The translations under genes and the position numbers were made by a program. From Nelumbo lutea (Eukaryota > Streptophyta > Magnoliopsida > Proteales > Nelumbonaceae), in the NCBI GenBank assembly GCA_022828595.1, contig JAKGHH010000008.1:9777228-9841227 (forward strand): a stretch of DNA of 64,000 bases, read 5' to 3'. The notes beneath the pieces were generated by a model. It did no database searches, had not been told where the DNA came from, and saw only the letters and a program-made list of their open reading frames with translations. Shown here one piece after another: positions 1-11,399 of this stretch (its first letter is position 1; the number at the start of each line of letters is the position of its first letter).

Positions 1-76
1 GATTTTCTTTTCTAAAACGAGCGCGAGAGGAAATTCCAGGCACTAACTGAAGTACTCTACCCTTACAAAAGTTAGG

Positions 77-321
77 GTCTGTTTGGTTTATGGAAACAGA
101 GATTTAATATTGAAATTTAAATAGTCCATTCCGATGCCAACTATTTGGTTGGACGAAATTGGAATTCTATTCTCATTTCACATTCTCCCATTAGAGGGCT
201 CTCCCCCTCCCTTAGAAATGAAATCCTATTGCAGCTGATTTCAATATCAATTCCCATTATGAATCAAATATACTATGACAATAGACTATTCCGATAACTA
301 CCGACTGTTTGGGAAAAAAAC
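77..321. repeat. MITE-like dispersed repeat, copy 1 of 3
   Basis: An AT-rich block opens with GGTCTGTTTGGTTTATGG and is full of short GGAATTC/GATTCC-like words. The same order of words (a TTTGGTTGG block, AATTGGAAT, CCCATT, GATT-CAAT, then GAATCAAATA and ACTAT) recurs at about 5948-6120 and 31080-31330. It therefore looks like a short non-autonomous DNA transposon family. No clean target-site duplication was found, so the ends are approximate. Confidence 0.45.
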
Positions 322-468
322 AGATTTTTGAGCAACGGGTACTTTGCTATTCGCACTTTTGCAGTGCCAACAGAGTAGAGGCTGCTTTGCCATCTGCTCT
401 GGCTTCTCCTTTTCCCTTGTTCCAAATGATTTGTCTGTCAATCTACACTAAAAAATTCAATTGAAGAG

Positions 469-2184
469 ATGGGTCAAGAAACATTAGCCGCAGCGTCATC
501 GTCATCTTCTTCTTCTGCTGCCACTTCGAGTCTCAATTAACCAGCCGAATGCTTGGATTCATGCTTATCAACGAATGTTTCCAAAATGTTAAACTTTCTC
601 TAATTCTTTTCAGGTGCCCTTTATGGTTTCTTATTTCTAGTTTTAATTTCTGCTACTTTTCCTTCTACCTGAAAATTTGATGGTGAACCTGAGAACCCTT
701 CAACCTTTTCCTTTCTGTACTCCATTTTTTATTTATAAGCGACTTGGATTTGGTGTTCAATCTTCTTTTATTGTTTGCTCTTTCTACTTCCTATCTGTTT
801 TGTAGATTTCTGACTCGCCCTTTTCCTTTCTGAATTCTGGTTCGTTTCATAGTATTTTACGCTGAATGAGTTCACTATTTTACGCTGAATGAATTCGTGG
901 TTTCCGAATCAAATTTGGAACTTTTCGATTTTCTTGTGGTTTTCTGAGCAGCCACATATCCCAGTTCCGATATCTAGAGTTAATCAAATTGATGCAGCGA
1001 GATTGGATGTTGAAATGGCTGCTATGTTGAAAGAACATTTAGTTAAGGTCATCTCTTTGATGAAGGTATATTCTGTTTCTGTTAGTTAATTTTTCTCCGA
1101 GGCCCTGTTGAATAAAGGAAAGCTGGTTGTTGCTTGATTGTTTCATATGTCATTTACTTCTGGTTCTTTCTTTTTTCTTTGGATTAGCAAGGATTAATAT
1201 TTCTATATGAACCAGAACTTGATGCTTTTCTTAAGTTTCTTATTTGGAGATTTTCAATATGGTTGGATAGGCTTACTCCAGGGAATGCTCTCATGAATCT
1301 CAGGTACAGAGATGAGCGTACATCAGCCAGCCATCAGAAAAAAAGAAGGTAAGGAGGTTTAGACACCTCTTATCGCTTTTCATTTAATGAAACTACTTAA
1401 GAGAGTTATGCGATGGTTAAAATATTAACATGCTAACAAAAGAATGTTTAGCAGTTTTGATATATTACTTATTTTAAAGAGGGTCTTACCTTTCCATTTA
1501 TTATGTTGCCACTGTTGGTGGTCAGTATACATGGGCTCGTTTGCAGTCATTTTCTGCCTTCCGTAGGTGGGGTGACTCAGCAGGCATCACATTGTTTATT
1601 TATCCAGGTTAAAGTAAAGTTTTTTTGTAAACAGGCATTGATTTTTTCTTGACATGCATTTCAGAGCATTTGAATGCCTTGCATGGGTTTTGATACAACA
1701 TCTGGAGGGTGTCTATAGAGTTGCCTACTTAGCAACCTGCTTATATTCCTTTTCACTGGAAGGTCATCTTTTGATTATCAAGCAAATTTTGCATAAAGAA
1801 TTTGAGTGGGTTCAAATTAAAAAGCTGAAATAGTTAAAGGATATCTCATATAGTGGGGGGGGGGGGATTCAATTATGTATTTGGTACTTTCTACAAACTT
1901 TTTTGGTTTAACCATCTGAAGTATCAAGGTAGTATTGTGAAAGTTCAGTAAACTGAAGTATCAAGGTAGTATGTATTCTTTCTTTTATTAAGAGAATTGC
2001 TTAAGATATAAGAGGATGTTTAAGACAGTATTCATGATTTATTCTTTCTGCTTGTGTTATGTGATACAGGTACAGGAGTACTGTTGAGAGAGTTCTCAGT
2101 GCAAGACTTGTTTATGGGAGTTCCCACATGAACCATGCTGTTAGCTTTGAGTACATTAATCGACAATACTCCTTCAATCATTAG
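469..2184 (+). pseudogene. PEX2: Decayed PEX2-like gene (peroxisome biogenesis factor 2), RING domain missing
   Basis: Successive exon-like blocks match the order of the plant peroxisomal RING E3 PEX2, a membrane protein of the PEX2-PEX10-PEX12 complex that ubiquitinates the import receptor PEX5. An N-terminal block reads AWIHAYQRMFPK (551-586). Next come 952-1065 (HIPVPISRVNQIDAARLDVE, ending LVKVISLMK before a GT donor), 1188-1348 (YEPELDAFLKFLIWRFSIW, then TPGNALMNLRYRDER), about 1499-1606 (YYVATVGGQY, then RLQSFSAFRRWGDS), 1665-1762 (LEGVYRVAYLATCLYSFSLE) and 2070-2184 (ARLVYGSSHMNHAVSFEYIN, then a stop). The gene is broken. The ATG at 469 opens a serine-rich frame that stops before the AWIH block, which lies in another frame. 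A stop follows RQYSFNH at 2182-2184, and the membrane-proximal tail and the cysteine-rich RING are absent. Retained introns argue for a duplicated rather than a processed pseudogene. The homology call comes from recognising the family, not from a search. Confidence 0.72.
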
Positions 2185-5100
2185 TTTGGAATTGCATTGA
2201 TGGATAGAAGGTATAGGTGTTATTGGTTGCCTTGTCAAAACTCCTTTATATTTCTAATTGATACCGAGTCGCCTTTCTCCTTCGAGTTGGCAGGCGATAA
2301 GGTGCAAAAAGGTCAAAGCAAATGCAGGTGGTAATCTGTAATTGAAAGATTAAATCAGCAATGTATGGCCTAAATCTTAAGGAAGCCCTTCTTAGGTGAG
2401 AATTAGGCTTTAACAATTATACTCAAGGTGTAGATCGTTTGTATTTCTTGTTTGCATCCCTTGGGTTCCTGCTTTAGGACCTAGAAAACTTCCACTACCT
2501 ACTAACCTACTATTGTTTCTTTGACTTTGTTTAATTTACAATCCTTAAATTTGTTCTATTGAATATCTAGCTATGTTGTATGTATATATGTTGCTAAATC
2601 TTTACTTAATATTATATTATTATAAAATAAATTTCATTTATGTAGTTAGTGACAAGTGTTTGGTTCTCTGGGTGTGTAAATGCTTGGGTTATCATAATCT
2701 ACTGTTTATATTATTAATGTTATAAACATAGTTATATTTATTTACTTATAAACATTAAAAGCTAAAAAGAATAGAGAAAATAAACATATCCAGATATTAT
2801 GGAAACTTAAAATTCTTGTTATAAATTTGTATTAAGGGTATAAGGTGAAACGGAAAGGGAGAAGAGAAAAAAAATGAAGACACCACACAGGAGATTGTTT
2901 TCACCACAATCTTTGAACATTTAGATATAGTCTTTTGTTTATTTATTTTAATCTTCCTTCAGTTCTTTAGATGGAACAATTTTTCCTGAACGAAATTAGT
3001 TCTTGAATCTTGATATGTAGCTGCTCACGTGGAAACTGATTTGAGCACTATGAGGGGGTCCCATCTAACTTAAATTGGCTACCTAGATTATGCTTATTCT
3101 TCCTTTATGTTTTCCTTTTCCTTTTCTTTATCATTCCAGAAACAGAATTGGCCCGAATTTGCTAAATTTCTTAGATCAATGATTTTGTGAGCCTATTTTT
3201 CTTCTGTTATCTAAACTGGTCACTTGGTCTTATGTCATTCTTTTGAATGATCATCTCTTGTTCTGGACTTCCATTTCCTGTTCCTAGTTATCCATGCAAA
3301 TCCATGTAGTAATTTTGAAAATTTCTATAGAAAAAATGAACTATTTATTCTCTTACTTTTTGATTCATAGCTTTTGGATGGACTATGGCGTGTCAGCAGC
3401 TTGCAACTTGACATCTGCTTTAGATGTTTGGAAGCCAATATACTTTTGAAGAAGATTTCTTGATCACAGTTTTGTAGTGTCCTTTTATGGGCGCTACATG
3501 TTTGCATAAACGTGCTTTTGATCAGAATTCCTCCACATTAGTTTGTTGTTTTTATTCATATGATTTCTATATTGCATTAATAATTGTTTGGAAAATGACT
3601 AGGCAAGTTGAGGTATCATTTAATGACTGGTGCAAGTTTTTTAATGTGCTAGAGGTGTCGTGTAGGGATGCAACTTGGGTTGGGCCAACCTGAAAGCTGC
3701 CTAACCAAACATGAATAAAATAGGTTGAGTTGGGTTGAAGATTGTGTAAGGGTTAGGGCTGGAAAATGACACACACACATGTAATATGTGTGCTTGTATT
3801 ATAAACTATTTATTATAAAATGTTGTTTCGGTATCATTTGCACATGTAATATGTGTGCTTGTACCAGTATGATAGTGTGTCTTTGTAAAATAAGAAAATT
3901 GTTTTGAGACCAATTTGCTTTGATAGTTCTAAATGTGATATCCCATGTTATTCATCTTCTATGCTCGATGACACAACATGTTTGGAACTGATTCATGGAA
4001 TGGCTGTGTAGTGTGTTGGAAATGTTGCTATTGCTTCTTCCACTACTAAACTCATCATCCATAAAAAAGATATCTTTTCTCATCCTCAAAAGGATAAATC
4101 TTCTGATTCTTTAGGGGGCGAAACTGCATGTCCCATCTTCCAAGAAATAGAGAGAGGATTAGGCAATCCTTGTGTACACTAACATATTGTATTCTAATAG
4201 GAAATGCTAGTAAGCGAGTTTATGCAACTATTCTTTGCCTTAAGACATGGTGGGACCTATGAAAAGACACTATAAGACAAACTTGGGCATGTCTTTTTAC
4301 TAGCATTTCCCCTATAGGACATAGCACTTTTAATCTTCGAAACAATTGTTTTATTCACTTGGTGGCTGTTCGGTAACAGCTGAAGTGGTTGAATTAATGA
4401 CTTGTTACTTTACCTTTGTGTGAGAAAATTATTAAGGAGGCTATAAGCTCCTTGATGGCTTAGGGTTGAAGCTAAAGTTGGGTTAATAACTGTACCTCCA
4501 AAAGACAAAACACGAATCATTCAGTTAAGCCACTTCAGACAACCCTAAATCTTGTTTCTGATGCAAAACAATGCTAAATATAATTTACTGCACACAGGTA
4601 CTGTTACTATTGCCTCCACACACGATGTGCTGCGACTGCATCATTCCAGTGTTCGAGACACAATGAGCCTATAATTTCCATGTAACGGCAGGGTGGAATA
4701 ATTAACATTAGAATTCCCAAAACTTGATCAATTCAAAGGAAGCAACAAAACAAAAGGAGCAACACAAATGCAATGATGGGTCAAGATGCCTGATAAGGCC
4801 TAACATCGAACAATGTAATCAAAGTTCATTTGAAAAGCATCGCTATTTGATTATTCATCAGCAGCCTTCAGTCGTTCTTTCCAAGTGCTTAGCTTTTCTC
4901 TGGGCTTGGTTTTCAAGCTTCCATTGCTTCTCTCTTGTGTCTTCTTCCAGCCACTGAATGCCACAAATCTGACATTTCTACTGTCTAATATTTGCGTAGT
5001 CCTTGTTTGCAGCGCTTTGGCAAAGGTTGAAGGGGGAATTGGTGCTCTTTGTTCCAGTTGCTCGCAACCTGGAATGCTATTAGCCTATTAGTTCAATTAG

Positions 5101-5482
5101 CAGGTTGGCAGTCACCAGTTTTATGTCAGCTATAAGATGAAATAATGTCAATTGCCTTGGGAGTTGGCACCATTTAATGTAAGAATGGTATTCAGTATTC
5201 TAATCGATGACATTTCAATAGGTTTTGCTTGCTTACAGTTTCTTCGGCACATTAGAGATTTGTAGCAATGATACAACCTCTTAAGTCTTAAGGGTCTCGT
5301 GGTGGCAGCCCTTCCTTTTTGGTGTCTTGATTTCTTCTTCTTACCCAATCTATACACAATCTAGGCGGATTTGGTTTGCTCCATGTCATTAAAAGAACTG
5401 AATTACACTCACACTTCCTCACTTAACTTTCATATTTACTTATCTCTTATTTTTATTCTATTGCATTGGCCTCAAGTTAATA
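2185..5482. other. Gene-free stretch with a 23-bp direct repeat
   Basis: No ORF here resembles a protein. An identical 23-bp sequence that starts CACATGTAATATG occurs at 3776-3798 and 3841-3863, 65 bp apart start to start. The unit is itself partly palindromic (ACATGTAATATGTGT). A second weak dispersed motif near 4378-4415 (CAGCTGAAGTGGTTGAATTA) resembles one at 26409-26445. Confidence 0.4.
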
Positions 5483-5490
5483 CAACCATC

Positions 5491-5755
5491 CAGTGGCGGA
5501 GCTAGGAATTTTCTCTTGGGGGGCCAAGTTAAACAAGAAAATGGGGTGAGGATAGGAGAGAAAGGCTGCGTATGGAAATATGGAAATGGGGTGGGAAGGT
5601 TCAGGTCTATTATAAATTTTTTAAAGAAAAAATAAACAAAATTTTTTAATTTTAGGAATTGGAGGAGCATTAGAGAATGATCCTTTAACACATTTTAGTT
5701 CTTTTTTTGCTTCTTCCCCCTCCCACCCCCACCAGCATACTTGGCTCCGCCCCTG
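5491..5755. mobile_element. Non-autonomous hAT-type MITE with 8-bp target-site duplication
   Basis: The terminal inverted repeats are CAGTGGCGGAGCTAG at the left and, read inward from the right, CAGGGGCGGAGCCAAG. They are flanked by CAACCATC (5483-5490) and CAGCCATC (5756-5763), an 8-bp duplication with one mismatch. CAGNGGCGGAGCC ends with 8-bp duplications are typical of plant hAT (Tip100-like) derivatives. The 265-bp body has no coding potential. Confidence 0.8.
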
Positions 5756-5947
5756 CAGCCATCCCAAATATTTTTTTATCCTTTTATCACCTCTCTCCCC
5801 ACTTTATTTAGGAGGTGCAACTGGGGTCGGGTTGGGCTGAGAATTTGCTAAATGGGCCTACCTCATCTAGTTGAAATTCTAATAATTGGTCGACCCAACT
5901 TGCACCCCCCCTCTGGCCAATTCAGATCCTGCCCGCAAGAATCCTAC

Positions 5948-6120
5948 CCACATGAGCCCTGGGTAGGCATGGGTGGCATGCATTCCCCGTTTGAGGGAAT
6001 GGCCATTCCTTGCCTCTTTTTTGGGAATGAAATCCTATTTCAGTTGATTCCAATTTTCATTCCGATTCCGACTCCAGAGAATTTCAATTCTGATTCTGGC
6101 TGCAAATCAAACAGATCTTA
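5948..6120. repeat. MITE-like dispersed repeat, copy 2 of 3
   Basis: This block shares the GGAATGAAATCCTATTTCAG and GATTCCAATTTTCATTCC words with the repeat at 77-321 and the one at 31080-31330. It is shorter than the other two and probably truncated. The ends are uncertain. Confidence 0.4.
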
Positions 6121-6152
6121 AGTATTTTTTTATGGTACTGCACATTACACAT

Positions 6153-6318
6153 TAGGGGATTGAGGGGTGGGGGACAGAGAAGGAATGCATGTGAGGTTTA
6201 CTGCTCTTACCATGGAGAGGGAGAACCTGCAGTCACATGGGTTTGATCCCATGCCTAAACATGTGGAGGGGTGCAAGTGACCATCTCAGCTAGCGGAGTA
6301 CCGGGTCATCGGCTGTAT
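6153..6318 (+). repeat. SINE-like repeat, copy A
   Basis: This copy shares a series of words with 58714-58864, and in reverse complement with 10030-10175: GGGG-CAGAG, GCATGTGAGG, GGTTTGATCCC, GGAGGGGTGCAAGTG and CCGGGTCAT. GGTTTGATCCC resembles the tRNA/SINE B box GGTTCGANTCC. The A box is degenerate in this copy. No poly(A) tail or target-site duplication was identified. Confidence 0.5.
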
Positions 6319-6535
6319 GAGATTTATAACCCATTTTAAATATGTGGAAAAATCAATGGAGTTCAAATGTGTGAATTTACGAAAGCTACTATCTATCTCC
6401 TTTGTTCCTCATACACTCAACTGTGTTGCCCATGTTCTGGCAAATGAAGTTTGGTTTTACTGTCTGGGCGGAAAACATGATTCTCTGCCTCCTGATTTTC
6501 TAGTCTCTGCACTGAGGAAAGATTTTAAGCAATGA
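6317..6535 (+). mobile_element. LINE remnant: end of an RNase H domain
   Basis: The open frame carries SFVPHTLNCVAHVLANEVWF followed by LPPDFLVSAL. This is the pattern of the last RNase H helix in plant L1-type LINEs (VPRxxNxVAHxLAxxA, then PxxLxxxL). Only the tail of the domain is present, with no reverse transcriptase beside it. I read it as a decayed fragment and not a gene. Confidence 0.55.
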
Positions 6536-7388
6536 AATCGCCTATTGGCTTTGTGAAGAAAAAAGACAGTTTATTCTTAATACCACTTGCAACACGCGCC
6601 CTACCCTTGTTAAGAAACTGAATGCTCTCTCTACCCACAAATTCAAGACACAATCCTCGTGTACTGGTAACATCTATCTGACTATCTCCCTATGAATGGC
6701 AAGGGAGATAGCATACTCTCAATGTGTGCCTGTAATGTTTACAAATAATAAACTCGTATATTTGTCCCATATACCTCACAAATGCTCTCTAGTTTCTTGA
6801 GTCTACTCTTTTCCATGGTCCTTATTGTATATTTTATTTCTGGCGACATGTTAACCCACCCCCTCTCCCCGGGTCTTGTGTAGCCCTTTCTTTCCAATTA
6901 CCAAAAAATTAAAGATTGCTTTAAAATTTAAATTAAGGGCTCACCCACCCCTCCACTGCAATGGCTGCTCATACTTTCTTTTGTTCCTTCTTCAAAGGTT
7001 GAGTCCTATTTTGCTTTTCCCATGACAAAAATGTCCTTGTGCACACCACTCCACTGAAGATTGAAGAACATGCTCAAGAAATGTTTTGTGCAATCTGGAT
7101 CTGAAATGTGGGAGTGAATGAATATGATACAAGAAGATCTCACATTTGAAAAGTTTGATCAATCAAAACGATTCCTGTAAAATTTTGATGAGTTTTCATT
7201 GGTTTGTGTACACCTTAGTACAAGAGGTGTTTTAAGTGTAAGAGATCCAGACTCCCATCACCGGGGCTGCTAGTTCTCAAACGTTGCCGTCATTCTAAGT
7301 GAATGTAAAATTCAATCTGGTCCATGTGGATGCCTGTCTTCATTATCGATTTCTCTCTTTTCTTTCTTTCTTTCTTTCTTCTTCTTTC

Positions 7389-7433
<45 letters not shown>

Positions 7434-7434
7434 T
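7389..7434. repeat. (TTA)n microsatellite
   Basis: About fifteen uninterrupted TTA units follow a CTTT-rich run. This is a likely length-variable marker. Confidence 0.95.
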
Positions 7435-8282
7435 TGTGGGGTTGGGGAGTCATATTTGTGACTTTATGTGCAAAATAAATTGAGGCCTAGGGTTCAAAAG
7501 TGAAACCTAAAAAGATGATCAATTCATTAGGTGGAAGTGGAACCATTTATATTCCAATTAACACATTACCTTGAGCTTGTCCAATTTTTTAGTACTTATG
7601 CTTTGTACTTGGAAAAAGCGTATTGAATACATTAATGTAAACTATGATGCAAATTGGGTTTTAAATAAAGAGACTAACTTTGCTTTGTTCATTCTTCAAG
7701 TGAGGAAAACATATCCTAGGTAGGTGAGTAGTTAGCTACACCACTTTCGGTGCCTCAGTCTTTTTTTCTCCTTTTGTTTATTGAAGCCACCCCCCCAAAT
7801 CCATCATCACATCTACTTCGTCTTCGATGGTCAACGAAGTCAACCCTTTGGATTGGATTTTGTAATTCACAATTCACAAATATGTCCAAACTATGCAAGC
7901 ATCTTCCTTCCCTTGGACAAAACAAAAATTGAATATACAGGGCGGTAGACTAACAGGAGTTGATTTCTAAAGTGATAGCATTTTTAGTCAATGCAGCCTT
8001 CAAGTGCAAGATTTTCCAGCCTCTTCTGTAACAAAACTCATGACTTCCTCTTGTACAGCTTCAAGGTTTTAACAAACATTCCTTGTTTTTTTGGGATTAT
8101 ATATTAAAGAAGGCCAAAGATTTTTCTCTTGGCAAGGAGGGAGGGGATGGGGTGCCCTTACTTCTTTTCAGAACTCCTTTTATCTCACCGTTATTGGCTA
8201 ATTTCAGAAAGTTTTAGCATTTGAATATGAAAATAAGGTAATGTATTTTTGTCACTGTTTCAACCTATTGTTTTACTAATAG

Positions 8283-8400
8283 AGGGGTGACTCGTTGGTA
8301 TGCTAACTGGTTTACTTCAGCATTGATATAGAATCAATTCCCGCAACCATTGATTTGGGGAAAAGAGGATTATGAATGGTGCGTGGTATCAAATATCGAA
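8283..8400 (+). repeat. Possible tRNA-derived SINE fragment
   Basis: GGTGACTCGTTGGTATGCTAA resembles a tRNA A box, and AATCAATTCCCGCAACC about 45 nt later resembles a degenerate B box. The layout matches the better SINE copy at 52859-52995. No tail or target-site duplication was seen. Confidence 0.35.
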
Positions 8401-10029
8401 AAAGAAAAAACCTATTGATTAGAGAGTTGAACCGCTGACATGTTCACCCAGAGAAAAGATTGATTCAACCTCCATCCGGGTTTTAAAACCATCTGTCATG
8501 AGAGAGCATCAATAGAAGATGAAATAACACTATTGTAAATTTACACGGTTTTGCCTGGTTTCACCAATAGAAGAAGAAACCATCTTTGGCGGTACTTAAG
8601 AGGAACAAGCTGAAATGACAGTCATCTGTCAAAGTGATAAAGAGGATAAATGATTTTATAGTTAGCGGAAATCGAATAATGTTAGAACTTCATTTCATCT
8701 TTCTATCAATGGGTTTAGGATATAAAGGTAAAATCTTTTGATACATTTCAACTACCAGAGAATGATCTATATTAATTGAAACTCTTATTATAATAATATA
8801 GTGTTAGATACTCTCTCTCTCTCTCTAATTTCTCAATCTCAGGATTCATATACCATTTTCCTTGGGGGAACCAATTGCCAAACAAGATCTCTCAGTTAGG
8901 CCAGAAGAAGACCTCATTGACGTCAAAGATACCCGGAACATAAATGGTGGAATTAATTGAAAGTAGAATTAGAAATAATATTAATAATGTAACCAAGGTT
9001 TAAAGTATCGATATTGTTATATATGAACTTATGATAATTTGATTAAAAGAAAGGAGCCATACAATCTGTCCGGTGTTAAGGTAACACCCAAGCACATAAC
9101 AAAAACAAGGAGAAAATCAAAACATATTACCCAAGTTACAAATTTGCATTCCCAAGGTTTAAAGTTTTGAGTGTATAGTATTGTATCATTTATTTGGCGG
9201 TACACCCATTTGAAGCCATTTGAAGAAATTCTTTATTTTAATAATTAAATAACATAAAAATGGCTCCACTGTGAAATTAAAAAAACTAAAATAAAAATAA
9301 AAAGCATAAGGTTTAAACTTCAAAGTATCAATACACCCTTTCCAGTGGATCGGGGTGGATCGATATTTTGAACCTCGAATTCAAAAGTATCATGGGCTAT
9401 TTTCAAACCTTTTGTATAACTGCAATATATTCATGTATCTCTATTAATTAACGAATTAATAAAAAAAGCTAATATTAGGGTTTATGCTTAGTCATGAAGC
9501 AATCCGACATTATTCTTTTGGGACCTACAGTGATCATATCCTCAGGATGGCGGCAATGAAGACAGAGATGATCTTGATTTTTGACATGGCATGTTAAGAC
9601 TAAGTTCCTTGCAGCTGAAGAGAGGACTTCTTGCCTAATAGTAATAGTTGGAAGTGGAGTTGAATGTGAATATCTTATTTCCTCATTTTCGCTCTCAATG
9701 TTTCAGGGAAAAACTTTGGTTGTTTGAGAGCTTCATGTGCATATACCCCATTCAAGTTCCTTATTGGTCTTTTTTTTTTTTTTTATTTGGTTAAAGGAAT
9801 ATTATTGTAAATACTATTTTACCCCAGACCCATGGTAATGTATATGTGCATGAAGCACCGAACAGCCAATGTTTTCCCATGTTTCAGTGGGTTATTTATG
9901 GGAAATTTCTCTATTTTGTTTAATTATCCCATAGAGAAGCAATACATCTGGTGGTCTTCCATTCTACTGAAAATATTTCGACAAGGGCAACCCACGCTTA
10001 GCTAAGGCATGGGTTCTTTGATTTCCCTT

Positions 10030-10175
10030 TTTACGAATATGTAGTTGAGGTGGCCACTCGGTGTCCCTCAAAAAATTAAAGGTGTGGGATCAAACCTGTA
10101 GTATACGCTTTCTGTGATAAGGTCAGTAGATTTCATGTGCACCCTGCTCTGTCTCCACTCCTGAACTCTGTTGCA
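10030..10175 (-). repeat. SINE-like repeat, copy C (inverted)
   Basis: The reverse complement shares GGAGTGGAGACAGAGCAGGG, TGCACATGAAAT, GGTTTGATCCCACACC and CCGAGTGGCCACCTCAAC with the copies at 6153-6318 and 58714-58864. The plus-strand right edge runs into TATAAAAAAAAAG. The A-rich tail may therefore lie on this side, opposite to the strand on which the B-box-like word is read. Confidence 0.5.
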
Positions 10176-10784
10176 ATGTGTATTATTAAATATAAAAAAA
10201 AAGTGTTATGATTATGATATTAGAAAAACTTGTAATCAAAGAACCCGCACCATAAAAGTGGTAATCAATCAGGTGGTATTTAATTATTTATTAAAATTCA
10301 CGGGGTGATTAATTAAGACCCTTCCAGTATTATGTCTTTTTAGGAGAAGATATTTTTTCTATAAAAAAATGTAAAAAATTATGGAGTTTCTGCATATAAG
10401 GAGGATATTAGTAATATACAAGGTAGTCCATTCTATGCTTGAAAAAAAAAACGTGGAAAATTTGTCTTTTATTGTGTCTTCTTAAGTGGCTGGTTAGGAT
10501 TATAGCCTTAGATGGAGGATTAGTCTCTTGTCATGCTTACAAGATAAAAAGATAAATCAGAAGTAACATACATAATAGTACAAGGAAGCAATTTGGGCAC
10601 ATCTAATTTTTGATAAACCTACCCCAATCTTGGTAAAACCCCTTGTATTGTTAAAATTCAATAGCTAAAGATGTATGTGTGTGGGAAATATGTAATCTAT
10701 GAAAATGGGATGTGTCCATATAGCAATTGTTTTTGTTTTAGAAAACAAAATTATACACATTGGGGAAATACGTGTTAGGCTCGG

Positions 10785-11190
10785 TTTGTTTGTAATGCAG
10801 ATTTTATTTGAATCGGTGTAAATGCATGTGAGTGCAAATAAATTGAGTGTAAATTTTGATTTACTTTTTGCTTTCTATTTAACATAAAATACAAAGTAAA
10901 ATGAAGTAATCCTCACTTGATATGAAAGAGGCGGAGATGACAGGAGAGTAATTTGTTTGGGAGTGTTGTAGGAAGCAAGATTATGTGATCTCTGGGAGAG
11001 AATTGAGGTATGAGGAAAGCGGTGCAAATTTTGCATATTTTTTGAAATGCAAAACTTGCATTGTTAATGAGTGAAAATGAGACAAAAAAAAAAAAAACAA
11101 TTTTTGTATCAGGTAAGAGTTTAAATCATATATTATAAACAAATAAATGCAAAATTGACCCAGGTGCAATATTTGTATTAGATTTGGACT
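10785..11190. repeat. TGCAAAT-rich palindromic repeat, copy 1
   Basis: This AT-rich block begins CGGTTTGTTTGTAATGCAG and is dense in TGCAAAT/ATTTGCA words. It includes an inner pair, GTGCAAATTTTGCATATTTT and GAAATGCAAAACTTGCATTG. Similar blocks lie at 21793-22215, 51050-51790 and, more weakly, 16220-16560. It is probably a degraded non-autonomous transposon family, with undefined termini. Confidence 0.4.
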
Positions 11191-11399
11191 TCAAACAAAA
11201 AGGGGAAAAAAAAAAACTATATATACATTCTCCTTTTCAAACCATTTCAAACTGTATGTACACTATATATAAAGTACTGTGAATTGGGGGGGGTGTTCAT
11301 GGGTAAAAAACGTTCACTTGGGGGGTTACATGTAAAATAATTGATGATATATGCATGATGTAAAGATGACGTATAAGTTTTGCTAATTTAAAAATAAGA

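Larger units (their letters stand above)
6536..10029. other. Gene-free stretch with microsatellite and repeat remnants
   Basis: There is no convincing coding region. Contents include a (TTA)n microsatellite at 7389-7434, a SINE-like block near 8283-8400, a short CT run at 8811-8826, and a pair of AAGGTTTAAAGTATCGATAT-type words near 8997 that recur inverted near 9355 (GATCGATATTTTGAACCTCG). The last pair suggests an old MITE of about 380 bp. Confidence 0.4.
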
